Source: Flagellimonas oceanensis
GTDB lineage: Bacteria; Bacteroidota; Bacteroidia; Flavobacteriales; Flavobacteriaceae
NCBI RefSeq assembly: GCF_003992595.1
Contig: NZ_RZNA01000049.1
Coordinates: 62,001 to 126,000 of the forward strand
Direction of reading: 5' to 3'
Length of the DNA stretch: 64,000 nt
Shown: positions 26,411 to 34,394 of the stretch, piece after piece
How the letters are laid out: each line of letters begins with the position of its first letter
Position numbering within the stretch: position 1 is the stretch's first letter
Notes under the pieces: model-generated
What the model was told of the DNA's origin: nothing
The model's database searches: none
What the model saw: only the letters and a program-made list of their open reading frames with translations
Translations under genes and position numbers: made by a program

Positions 26411-28942
26411 ATGAAGCATTTTTGGGTACTCCTTTCCATAACCACATTAATTTTCACGAACGCTTTTGCCCAAAAACCCGATAAACTTACTGCTTCGGAA
26501 CTATTCCACGAAATCCAAAAACTCAATTTTTTGGGCACAGCACTTTACGTCGCGGCACACCCCGATGACGAAAACACAAGTCTGATTTCCTATCTCGACA
26601 ACCATGAAAAGGCAAGGACTGTTTATCTCTCCATGACCCGTGGCGATGGTGGTCAAAACTTGATTGGTTCTGAGTTGGCCGAGCTTTTAGGCGTATTGCG
26701 AACACAGGAACTTTTGGCCGCAAGACATATGGATGGCGGGGAACAACGATTTACCCGTGCCATCGACTTTGGGTTTTCCAAACACCCAAAAGAAACTTTG
26801 AAAATTTGGGATAAAGACAAAGTATTGGCCGATGTGGTTTGGGCCATTCGCAATATAAAACCCGATGTGATCATCAACCGTTTTGATCACAGAACGCCTG
26901 GTTCCACGCACGGACACCATACCTCTTCCGCTATTTTGAGTATGGAGGCCTTTGACATTGCCAATGATTCCAATGTGTATTCGGACCAATTACAATGGAC
27001 CACACCATGGCAACCCAAACGTATTTTTTACAACACATCGTGGTGGCAATACGGAAGCCAAGAAGCCTTTGAAAAGGTTGACAAATCCGGCATGGTAAAG
27101 TTTGATGTTGGAACGTATTATCCTGAACTCGGGCTGTCCAACAACGAAATTGCGGCCATGGCACGTAGCCAACATCTATGCCAAGGGTTTGGCAGGTTGA
27201 CCGACAGGGGCTCTTCCAACGAATACATTGAACTTTTAAAGGGAGACATGCCCAAAGAGAATGATGTTTTTGATGGTATCAATACAACTTGGTCGCGCGT
27301 TGAAGGAGGCGAAGCTGTTGGCGATATTTTATATAAGGTTGAGGAGGATTTCGATTTCCAAAACCCAGCCAAACATATCCCTGAACTTGTTCAAGCCTAT
27401 CAATTGCTGCAAAAGGTGGAAGATGAGCATTGGAGGGCATTAAAATCAAAAGAGCTTAAGAATATCATCTTGGCGGCGGCAGGTTTGTACCTGGAAGCAA
27501 GCTCTGCGAGTTCTTCCGCTACTCCTGGAAGCAAGGCGACCATCAATATAGAAACCATCAACAGGTCGACTCCGAGTATTACTTTAAAAGAAATCGATAT
27601 TGTTGGAGTTGGTGCCAAATTGACCCCAAACAAAGTCTTGGGAGACAATCAAAGAGAAAATTTTGAAATCAGTTTTACCATTCCCGAAAACACTTCATAC
27701 ACTAGTCCCTACTGGTTAAATGAACCTGGAACTTTGGGAACCTATACCGTGAATGATCAAACCTTGATTGGTAAACCAGAAACTCCAAGCGCTTTCAAAG
27801 CAATTTTCACTTTAGCCATTGACGGTGTTGAAATCCCTTTTGAAAAATCCGTGGTGCACAGGTATTCCAAACCGGACAAAGGCGAATTGTACGAACCCTT
27901 TGCCATTTTGCCCGAAGTAACTTCCAAGATTGATGAAAAGGTCTTGATTTTTGCCACTTCGGATACCAAAGAGGTTCAGGTAAAAATAAGAGCAGGAAAA
28001 AATGATGTTTCTGGATCAGTTGTGCTGAACCACCCATCAGGATGGGTAGTCACGCCAAAGAGTATTCCATTTTCCATTGCGCAAAAAGGAGAGGAAATCC
28101 CTGTTGTCTTCAATGTTACTCCACCCAACACAGAAAGTGAAGGGAAATTAGAGCCAAAAGTTACCCTCAACAATAAAGTGTTCGACAAAGAACTGGTGGA
28201 AATCAGTTACGATCATATCCCAAAGCAATCCGTATTGCTTCCATCCGAGGCCAAGGTGGTTCGTATGGACATCAAAAAATCCGGAGAGCATATTGCCTAC
28301 ATCATGGGTGCTGGGGACAATGTACCCGAAAGCTTGGAGCAAATAGGTTACCAAGTGCACATAGTGGACCCCAATGATATTCAAAATGGGGATTTGGACA
28401 ATTATGATGCTGTAGTGGTTGGAATTAGAGCCTACAATGTGGTGGATGCCCTAAAATTCAAACAACCCGTCCTGTTTGAGTACGTTAAAAATGGAGGCAC
28501 TATGATCGTGCAGTACAATACTGCTGGAAGATGGGCCAGTCAATTCGAAAATATTGCACCTTATGATGTAACACTCTCCAGGGACAGGGTTACTGACGAA
28601 AATGCCGAAATTGAAATATTGGCGCCCAACAATTCATTGGTCAACTACCCGAACACCATCACACAAAAGGATTTTGATGGTTGGGTACAAGAACGTGGAT
28701 TGTATTTTCCGAGTGAGTGGAGTTCAGAATTCACACCTATTCTCTCCATGAAAGATGAGGGCGAAACTGACAAACAAGGAAGCCTTATTGTAGCACCTTA
28801 TGGAGAAGGTCATTATATTTACACAGGATTAAGCTTTTTCAGGGAATTGCCTGTTGGGGTTTCGGGAGCGTACAAACTCTTTGCAAATATGCTTTCCGTA
28901 GGAAAAGATGAAGTAAAAAGAGACAGTAATGTCAAAGGATAA
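26411..28942 (+). CDS. Large secreted PIG-L/LmbE family deacetylase
   Basis: After a signal peptide (MKHFWVLLSITTLIFTNAFAQ) comes an LmbE-type zinc deacetylase domain: AAHPDDENTSLISYLDNH, SMTRGDGGQNLIGSELAELLG and HRTPGSTHGHHTSSA with the third metal His. The middle (about residues 390-620) is beta-rich, like NEW3/Ig modules (VFNVTPPNTESEGKLEPKVTLNN). The end resembles a glutamine-amidotransferase-like fold (YDAVVVGIRAYNV...YVKNGGTMIVQYNT) without an obvious catalytic Cys. It probably deacetylates N-acetylglucosaminyl-type sugars outside the cytoplasm. 843 residues. The next small gene overlaps its end. Confidence 0.85.
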   Translation: MKHFWVLLSITTLIFTNAFAQKPDKLTASELFHEIQKLNFLGTALYVAAHPDDENTSLISYLDNHEKARTVYLSMTRGDGGQNLIGSELAELLGVLRTQELLAARHMDGGEQRFTRAIDFGFSKHPKETLKIWDKDKVLADVVWAIRNIKPDVIINRFDHRTPGSTHGHHTSSAILSMEAFDIANDSNVYSDQLQWTTPWQPKRIFYNTSWWQYGSQEAFEKVDKSGMVKFDVGTYYPELGLSNNEIAAMARSQHLCQGFGRLTDRGSSNEYIELLKGDMPKENDVFDGINTTWSRVEGGEAVGDILYKVEEDFDFQNPAKHIPELVQAYQLLQKVEDEHWRALKSKELKNIILAAAGLYLEASSASSSATPGSKATINIETINRSTPSITLKEIDIVGVGAKLTPNKVLGDNQRENFEISFTIPENTSYTSPYWLNEPGTLGTYTVNDQTLIGKPETPSAFKAIFTLAIDGVEIPFEKSVVHRYSKPDKGELYEPFAILPEVTSKIDEKVLIFATSDTKEVQVKIRAGKNDVSGSVVLNHPSGWVVTPKSIPFSIAQKGEEIPVVFNVTPPNTESEGKLEPKVTLNNKVFDKELVEISYDHIPKQSVLLPSEAKVVRMDIKKSGEHIAYIMGAGDNVPESLEQIGYQVHIVDPNDIQNGDLDNYDAVVVGIRAYNVVDALKFKQPVLFEYVKNGGTMIVQYNTAGRWASQFENIAPYDVTLSRDRVTDENAEIEILAPNNSLVNYPNTITQKDFDGWVQERGLYFPSEWSSEFTPILSMKDEGETDKQGSLIVAPYGEGHYIYTGLSFFRELPVGVSGAYKLFANMLSVGKDEVKRDSNVKG

Positions 28943-29045
28943 TATGGATACCAAATTTGAATGGAAAAAGGAATACAGCATTGTAATCCTTTTAAACGCC
29001 ATATATATATTGGTTTTTTACCTCATAATGATTTTAAACAATTAG
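28929..29045 (+). CDS. 38-residue single-pass membrane peptide
   Basis: Too short for the ORF track. The start overlaps the PIG-L stop by 14 nt and the stop is 8 nt before the symporter ATG. Translation gives MSKDNMDTKFEWKKEYSI, a helix VILLNAIYILVFYLIMIL, then NN. The charged cytoplasmic head, one hydrophobic helix and tight packing between two co-oriented genes suggest a real small membrane protein, possibly an accessory of the symporter. No homologue is known to me. Confidence 0.55.
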   Translation: MSKDNMDTKFEWKKEYSIVILLNAIYILVFYLIMILNN

Positions 29046-29053
29046 CACCCTGA

Positions 29054-30763
29054 ATGGCATTACTCGACTGGATTATTCTTGGTAGTACCCTACTCTTCAT
29101 CGTTGCATACGGTGTTTGGAAAACCCGTGGCAACAATAATGTGGACGACTATGTACGTGGTGGCGACAACGTAAAGTGGTGGACCATTGGTCTATCCGTT
29201 ATGGCTACACAGGCAAGTGCCATTACCTTTTTATCCACACCAGGGCAAGCCTTCCACGACGGAATGGGCTTTGTACAGTTTTATTTTGGACTGCCCATGG
29301 CCATGATTGTTATCTGCTTGGTGTTTATTCCCATTTATAAAAAACTAAAGGTATTTACCGCTTACGAGATGCTCGAAGGCCGTTTTGACCTGAAAACACG
29401 TACTCTTACCGCCCTTTTGTTCTTGGTGCAGCGTGGATTGGCCGCGGGAATCACAATTTTTGCTCCCTCCATTATTTTATCTGCGGTATTGGGATGGGAT
29501 TTACGAACGTTGAATATAATCATTGGGATTCTGGTAATCATTTATACCGTTTCCGGGGGTACCAAGGCGGTTAGTGTCACCCAAAAACAACAGATGTTCA
29601 TCATCATGTTGGGGATGTTCTTTGCTTTCTTTTTTATCATGGGGGCATTGCCAACGGACATTTCTTTTGGTAAAGCTTTAAAAATAGCAGGAGCCAACAA
29701 TAAACTCGATATTCTTGATTTCTCTTTTGATACCGATAACCGATATACATTTTGGAGTGGTATCACAGGTGGTTTCTTTTTGGCATTGGCCTATTTTGGA
29801 ACAGACCAGAGTCAGGTGCAGCGATATTTATCAGGTAAATCTGTTCGTGAAAGCCAGTTGGCTTTGATTTTCAATGGTATTTTTAAAATACCAATGCAGT
29901 TCTTTATCCTGTTGGTTGGTGCCATGGTGTTTGTTTTTTACCAGTACAACTCCTCTCCCCTCAACTTTAACCCTGCTGCAACCGAGGCTGTGTTGCAATC
30001 GGAATACGCGAATGACTATAAGACGCTTGAGAAGGACCATAAAGAATTGGAGAAAGAAAAACGAATGGCACAACATTCTTTCTCCTCCGCATTGGAGCTC
30101 AAAGAGTATAATGCCATTGAACAGGCAAAGCAGGATATCATCAATATAAATGAAAGGGAAAAAGATAACAGAGAGGCAGCAAAGACCATAATCTCAAAAG
30201 CGGATGCTACCGTGGAGACCAATGACAAGGATTACGTATTTATCCACTTTATCCTGAACAATTTGCCCATGGGGCTTATTGGTCTGTTATTGGCTGTTAT
30301 TCTCTCTGCTGCGATGTCATCGACTGCATCGGAGTTAAACGCTCTGGGAACCATTACAGCTTTGGATTTGTATAAAAGGAATGTCAAAAAAGAGCATGAC
30401 CAAGAACATTATTTAAAGGCTACCAAGGCATTTACCCTGCTTTGGGGAATCATTGCGATTGTGATTGCCAATGTGGCCAATCTTTTTGACAACCTTATCC
30501 AGTTGGTCAATATCATCGGTTCTATTTTCTACGGAAATGTACTGGGTATATTCTTACTGGCCTTCTTCTTCAAATTTGTGAAAGGAAATGCTGTTTTTGT
30601 GGCGGCCATCGTCACTCAAATTATTGTGATTGTTGGTTATAATCTAGACTGGATGTCCTATCTGTGGTTGAACGCCTTCGGATGTGTTTTGGTCATAGTT
30701 TTGGCCATTATCACTCAAATGTTCGACAATTTTTTAGGTAACTCCTCATCTATTCAGGAATAA
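29054..30763 (+). CDS. Sodium:solute symporter (SSS family)
   Basis: The 569-residue transporter has about 13 membrane helices. It opens with LDWIILGSTLLFIVAYGVWKTRGNNNVDDYVRGGDNVKWWTIGLSVMATQASAITFLSTPGQ, the SSS/SGLT core start, and contains FGTDQSQVQRYLSGKS and LAVILSAAMSSTASELNALGTI. Substrate cannot be read. Unusually, a hydrophilic, coiled-coil-like insert of about 80 residues (YKTLEKDHKELEKEKRMAQHS...) separates two helices near residues 310-385. It is probably co-transcribed with the PIG-L deacetylase, so import of a sugar or amino-sugar released outside is plausible. Confidence 0.9.
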   Translation: MALLDWIILGSTLLFIVAYGVWKTRGNNNVDDYVRGGDNVKWWTIGLSVMATQASAITFLSTPGQAFHDGMGFVQFYFGLPMAMIVICLVFIPIYKKLKVFTAYEMLEGRFDLKTRTLTALLFLVQRGLAAGITIFAPSIILSAVLGWDLRTLNIIIGILVIIYTVSGGTKAVSVTQKQQMFIIMLGMFFAFFFIMGALPTDISFGKALKIAGANNKLDILDFSFDTDNRYTFWSGITGGFFLALAYFGTDQSQVQRYLSGKSVRESQLALIFNGIFKIPMQFFILLVGAMVFVFYQYNSSPLNFNPAATEAVLQSEYANDYKTLEKDHKELEKEKRMAQHSFSSALELKEYNAIEQAKQDIININEREKDNREAAKTIISKADATVETNDKDYVFIHFILNNLPMGLIGLLLAVILSAAMSSTASELNALGTITALDLYKRNVKKEHDQEHYLKATKAFTLLWGIIAIVIANVANLFDNLIQLVNIIGSIFYGNVLGIFLLAFFFKFVKGNAVFVAAIVTQIIVIVGYNLDWMSYLWLNAFGCVLVIVLAIITQMFDNFLGNSSSIQE

Positions 30764-30795
30764 AAAAAACCCACTGAAAAGTGGGCTCTTTTTAT
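30762..30795. terminator. Bidirectional Rho-independent terminator
   Basis: CCCACT-GAAA-AGTGGG has an A run on its left and CTCTTTTTATT on its right, so it can end both the symporter transcript and the convergent DUF2911 transcript. Confidence 0.85.
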
Positions 30796-30818
30796 TATTT
30801 TAAGGAAATAGGCTTCAA

Positions 30819-31673
30819 TTACATTTTCGCCCACTCTTTCAATGAATCTTTGTTCATTTTCACATAATCAGGATTGCCTGCAGCTTGAGCAGCGGCCAAG
30901 GATTTTTTAGCAGCTTCAACAGCAGCTTCCTTGTCTCCTAGCTTTGCATAGATCAAGGATTGGGTGCGCATCATCCAATAGGCACTTCCATCCCCCATTT
31001 CAACAGCCTTGTTTACCCATTCCTTAGCTTGTTCCATATTCATGCCTTCCGCAAAATAATAAGAACCTGCAGCAAAATAATCGTTGGCAGTCAAATCTTC
31101 CTTGCTTTCCATGGTTTCCTTGATGCTCTTGAGAGCCTTATCCACTGTGGGAACAATGAAATCAACACCAACATAAGTGTTCTCCCACATAATGCCCAAG
31201 GTTCCCCCATTGTTGTGAAGATCATCTATAGTAATAGTGAATGATTCAATGGGCATGGGAATCTCAAAGGTTTCAACTTTTACGGTAGCAGCAACTTTAG
31301 ATGCATCCCACTCGGCAGGATTTCCCCAATTATCTGTTGCTGTATAGAAAAATACTTCCCATACTGCTTCATCGGGTCTTGTGTAAATGGCATATGTGCC
31401 AGCTTTCAGTTCCTTTCCCTCTACGGTTACATCATCACTGAAAGAAATAGTTGTGTTCTCATTGGCCCCTGTTCTCCAAATGGCACCATAAGGAACCAAG
31501 TCCCCAAATATGGTCCTACCCTTCATTGCAGGGCGTGAGTATTTAACAGTAACATCCGTCAAACCAACCTTTTGCTCCAATGTAGAGGATGGGCTGGGTG
31601 CTGGTGTCTGTATTTGTGCTTCCAAAGAAAAACACATCGACACCGCAAATAATAAGAGTGTAAATTTTTTCAT
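30819..31673 (-). CDS. DUF2911 domain protein with TPR-like C-terminus, secreted
   Basis: The signal peptide is MKKFTLLLFAVSMCFSLEAQ. The DUF2911 domain follows: QKVGLTDVTVKYSRPAMKGRTIFGDLVPYGAIWRTGANENTTISFSDDV and AGTYAIYTRPDEAVWEVFFY, a beta-sandwich found mainly in Bacteroidota with no known activity. The last 90 residues are helical, TPR/SEL1-like (AEGMNMEQAKEWVNKAVEMG; KLGDKEAAVEAAKKSLAAAQAAGN). It is probably periplasmic. It has its own likely -7 box upstream (TAATTTTG on the minus strand at 31705-31712), divergent from the SRPBCC operon. Confidence 0.88.
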   Translation of the reverse strand: MKKFTLLLFAVSMCFSLEAQIQTPAPSPSSTLEQKVGLTDVTVKYSRPAMKGRTIFGDLVPYGAIWRTGANENTTISFSDDVTVEGKELKAGTYAIYTRPDEAVWEVFFYTATDNWGNPAEWDASKVAATVKVETFEIPMPIESFTITIDDLHNNGGTLGIMWENTYVGVDFIVPTVDKALKSIKETMESKEDLTANDYFAAGSYYFAEGMNMEQAKEWVNKAVEMGDGSAYWMMRTQSLIYAKLGDKEAAVEAAKKSLAAAQAAGNPDYVKMNKDSLKEWAKM

Positions 31674-31704
31674 AGTTATTGTATGTATTAATTGTTCAGC
31701 TGAA

Positions 31705-31712
31705 CAAAATTA
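31705..31712 (-). promoter_or_regulatory. -7 box of the DUF2911 gene
   Basis: TAATTTTG on the minus strand matches the consensus about 31 nt upstream of the ATG. No well-spaced -33 TTG is visible. Confidence 0.45.
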
Positions 31713-31786
31713 AAATAAAGCGATACGCTATTTGTTAATTAATCCTTAAAACAAAAATAGGAAATAAATGGCTCTGATTTAATTTT

Positions 31787-31816
31787 TGTTTAACTATTTA
31801 TTATTTTAATTAAACA
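31787..31816. promoter_or_regulatory. Inverted repeat TGTTTAA-N16-TTAAACA, candidate operator
   Basis: Perfect 7-bp arms (31787-31793 and 31810-31816) lie just upstream of the -7 box of the SRPBCC-SDR-photolyase operon, about where its -33 region should be. A regulator binding here would control the light-repair operon. The binding protein is unknown. Confidence 0.45.
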
Positions 31817-31825
31817 TTTTACTGC

Positions 31826-31833
31826 TATCTTTG
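31826..31833 (+). promoter_or_regulatory. -7 box of the SRPBCC-SDR-photolyase operon
   Basis: TATCTTTG matches TAnnTTTG and ends 15 nt before the ATG at 31849, giving a leader of about 10 nt. It lacks a good -33 TTG, as expected for an activator-dependent promoter. Confidence 0.55.
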
Positions 31834-31848
31834 TGTAAATTCATTTAG

Positions 31849-32346
31849 ATGCAACTCTATCAATTAAAATCCAAGCAAGTATTTCCCATCAGCAAAAAAG
31901 AAGCTTGGGATTTTCTATCGGACCCCAAAAACCTAGCAGTGATTACCCCAAAGCACATGGGGTTTCATATCTTGGCAGGAGCTGATAGGCCTATGTTTCA
32001 AGGCCAAGTGATTCAATACATTGTAAAACCGTTTCCGTTCGTCTCTACCAAATGGGTTACCGAAATTACCCATGTAAAGGATGGGGAATACTTTGTGGAT
32101 GAGCAACGTTTTGGCCCCTACTCGTTATGGCACCACAAACACTTTTTGAAAGAAATTCCAGAAGGTGTGGAAATGGAGGATATTATCGATTATAAATTGC
32201 CTTTTGGATTTTTGGGACAGTTAACACACCCACTCCTAGTAAAAAAACAGTTGCACAAGATTTTTGAGTTTCGGGAAAAGAAGCTTGCTGAGTTATTCGG
32301 CCAAGTGGATGGAAAAGAGAATTTTTTAAGTATTGGAAAAGTATAA
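31849..32346 (+). CDS. SRPBCC family ligand-binding protein
   Basis: This 165-residue protein has a START/SRPBCC helix-grip fold: VFPISKKEAWDFLSDPKNLAVITPKHMGF at the start, FPFVSTKWVTEITHVKDGEYFVDEQRFGPYSLWHHKHF in the sheet and HPLLVKKQLHKIFEFREKKLAELF as the long C-terminal helix. Such proteins bind hydrophobic ligands. The sequence resembles the domain sometimes fused to SDR epimerases (YfcH-like), and here a separate SDR gene follows 1 nt downstream. First gene of the operon with the photolyase; function in that context is unproven. Confidence 0.85.
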   Translation: MQLYQLKSKQVFPISKKEAWDFLSDPKNLAVITPKHMGFHILAGADRPMFQGQVIQYIVKPFPFVSTKWVTEITHVKDGEYFVDEQRFGPYSLWHHKHFLKEIPEGVEMEDIIDYKLPFGFLGQLTHPLLVKKQLHKIFEFREKKLAELFGQVDGKENFLSIGKV

Positions 32347-32347
32347 C

Positions 32348-33043
32348 ATGAAAAAGAATATATTATTGATTGGTGGTTCTTATGGTATTGGCTTGGAGAT
32401 GGCCAAAAAGCTCTCCAAGGACAATCAGGTGTTTGTAGCCAGCCGAAGCAACGAAGAGCTTTCAAACATAGACGTTACCCACATTCCCTTTGATGTTTTG
32501 AATGATGACATCAGCGAAAAATCAATTCCAGAACAACTGGATGGCTTTGCATATTGTCCAGGGAGCATTAACCTGAAACCATTTAAAACAATGGGGATTG
32601 ATACAATTCAAAATGATATGGAAATCAATTTCATTGCATTGGCCAAAACGGTCAAATCCATCATCAATAGAATGAATGAAAGTTCCAGCATGGTCTTTTT
32701 TAGCACAGTTGCCGTGGGAACAGGAATGCCTTTTCACACCAGTGTTTCGGCAGCAAAAGGAGCCATAGAAGGCTTTGCGCGTGCCCTGGCGGCAGAATAC
32801 GCGCCAAAGGTAAGGGTAAATGTCATCGCTCCTTCGCTAGTGGACACGCCCTTATCGGAACGACTATTGAGCAATGACAAGAAAAAAGAGATGATGTCCG
32901 AAAGACATCCCATGAAAAGGGTTGGCAATACAGCGGATATTGCGAACATGGCTACCTTTTTGTTGGATTCCAATAATTCATGGATCACAGGACAAGTTAT
33001 TGGGGTCGATGGTGGAATGTCTAGCTTAAATGTGAGTTCATGA
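32348..33043 (+). CDS. SDR family oxidoreductase
   Basis: The 231-residue classical short-chain dehydrogenase has the NAD(P)-binding GGSYGIGLEMAKKL (a TGxxxGIG variant), a catalytic Ser in VFFSTVAVG and HTSVSAAKGAIEGF where the YxxxK Tyr would stand. In that segment the Tyr is replaced: the sequence reads SVSAAKG, so the usual YxxxK tetrad looks altered although the Lys is kept. WITGQVIGVDGGMSSL is the standard C-terminal motif. Substrate unknown. I use ATG 32348 (MKKNILLIGG). The stop overlaps the photolyase ATG by 4 nt (ATGA). Confidence 0.85.
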   Translation: MKKNILLIGGSYGIGLEMAKKLSKDNQVFVASRSNEELSNIDVTHIPFDVLNDDISEKSIPEQLDGFAYCPGSINLKPFKTMGIDTIQNDMEINFIALAKTVKSIINRMNESSSMVFFSTVAVGTGMPFHTSVSAAKGAIEGFARALAAEYAPKVRVNVIAPSLVDTPLSERLLSNDKKKEMMSERHPMKRVGNTADIANMATFLLDSNNSWITGQVIGVDGGMSSLNVSS

Positions 33044-34353
33044 AAGACAAAGTCATAGTTTTTTGGTTCAGGCGTGATTTGCGCCTAGATGACAACGTTG
33101 GGCTTTATCAAGCGCTACAAAATGATGTTCCTGTACTACCAATATTCATTTTTGATACCGAAATACTGGAAAACCTCCCTAAAAATGATGCAAGGGTCAC
33201 ATTTATCCACAAGCAGCTTCAAAAAATTAGCAATCAGCTTAGAACCAATCATGGCAGTAGCATTGCACAATTTCACGATACCCCGAAAAAGGTTTTTAAA
33301 CAACTATTGGATGACTTTGACATTGAAGCCGTCTACACCAATCACGATTATGAACCTTATGCCAAAAAGCGTGATGAAGAAATAAAATCACTTTTAGAGG
33401 AAAACGATGTGCAGTTCAACACGTTTAAGGATCAGGTCATTTTTGAAAAAGATGAAGTAGTAAAGGACGACGGAGACCCTTATGTGGTGTACACCCCATT
33501 TATGCGAAAATGGAAGGAAAACTTCAATCCATCCACACATCTGGTGGAATATGATACGCTGAGCGACCTTGGTAAAAACCTATATGAATCCAAAAAATTA
33601 CCAAGACTTTCCTTGGAAGATATGGGATTTGAGGAGTCCTCCATCGAGGTTCCCGATTATACGGTAACTTCAGGTTTGATTCAAAAATACGAGGACACAC
33701 GGGACTACCCAGCCAAAGAAAAAGGAACTTCCCGACTGGGTCCCCATTTACGATTTGGCACGGTTTCCATCCGAAAAATGGTTAAGAAAGCCATTGATGA
33801 AAAGAACGAGACCTTTTGGAACGAATTGATTTGGAGAGAGTTTTTCATGCAGATTCTCTGGCATTTTCCACATACCGTCAATAAAGCTTTTAGAGCCAAA
33901 TACGACAGAATCGAGTGGCGCAACAACGAAGAAGAGTTTGAAAAGTGGAAAAAAGGTGAAACAGGCTACCCACTGGTCGATGCTGGAATGCGAGAACTCA
34001 ATGAAACAGGATACATGCACAATCGGGTTCGCATGTTGGTCGCCAGTTTTCTCTGCAAACATCTATTGATTGATTGGCGCTGGGGCGAAGCCTACTTTGC
34101 AGAAAAGCTGCTGGATTACGAAATGGCCAGCAATGTTGGTAATTGGCAATGGGCCGCAGGCAGTGGTGTGGATGCTGCTCCCTACTTCAGGATATTCAAC
34201 CCTACCACGCAAATCAAAAAATTCGACAAGGACAAAAAATACATCAACACCTGGGTGCCTGACTTGCAGGAATTAAGCTATCCTGACCCTATCGTCGACC
34301 ATAAAATGGCCCGTGAAAGATGTTTGAAAACGTATAAAGAAGCCGTCAGTTGA
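33040..34353 (+). CDS. Cryptochrome/deoxyribodipyrimidine photolyase
   Basis: This 437-residue FAD flavoprotein has a photolyase N-terminal alpha/beta domain (VIVFWFRRDLRLDDNVGLYQAL) and an FAD-binding helical domain (GTSRLGPHLRFGTVSIRKM, ELIWREFFMQILWHFP, GYPLVDAGMRELNETGYMHNRVRMLVASFL, YEMASNVGNWQWAAGSGVDAAPYFRIFNP). The last segments contain the FAD pocket and electron-transfer tryptophans of class I enzymes. The likely role is light-driven repair of UV-induced CPD lesions; a photoreceptor role cannot be excluded. It is third in the operon with SRPBCC and SDR genes. Confidence 0.93.
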   Translation: MKDKVIVFWFRRDLRLDDNVGLYQALQNDVPVLPIFIFDTEILENLPKNDARVTFIHKQLQKISNQLRTNHGSSIAQFHDTPKKVFKQLLDDFDIEAVYTNHDYEPYAKKRDEEIKSLLEENDVQFNTFKDQVIFEKDEVVKDDGDPYVVYTPFMRKWKENFNPSTHLVEYDTLSDLGKNLYESKKLPRLSLEDMGFEESSIEVPDYTVTSGLIQKYEDTRDYPAKEKGTSRLGPHLRFGTVSIRKMVKKAIDEKNETFWNELIWREFFMQILWHFPHTVNKAFRAKYDRIEWRNNEEEFEKWKKGETGYPLVDAGMRELNETGYMHNRVRMLVASFLCKHLLIDWRWGEAYFAEKLLDYEMASNVGNWQWAAGSGVDAAPYFRIFNPTTQIKKFDKDKKYINTWVPDLQELSYPDPIVDHKMARERCLKTYKEAVS

Positions 34354-34394
34354 AGCTTTTTCGTTAATTTTATTTCCCTTAATTACATTCCACA

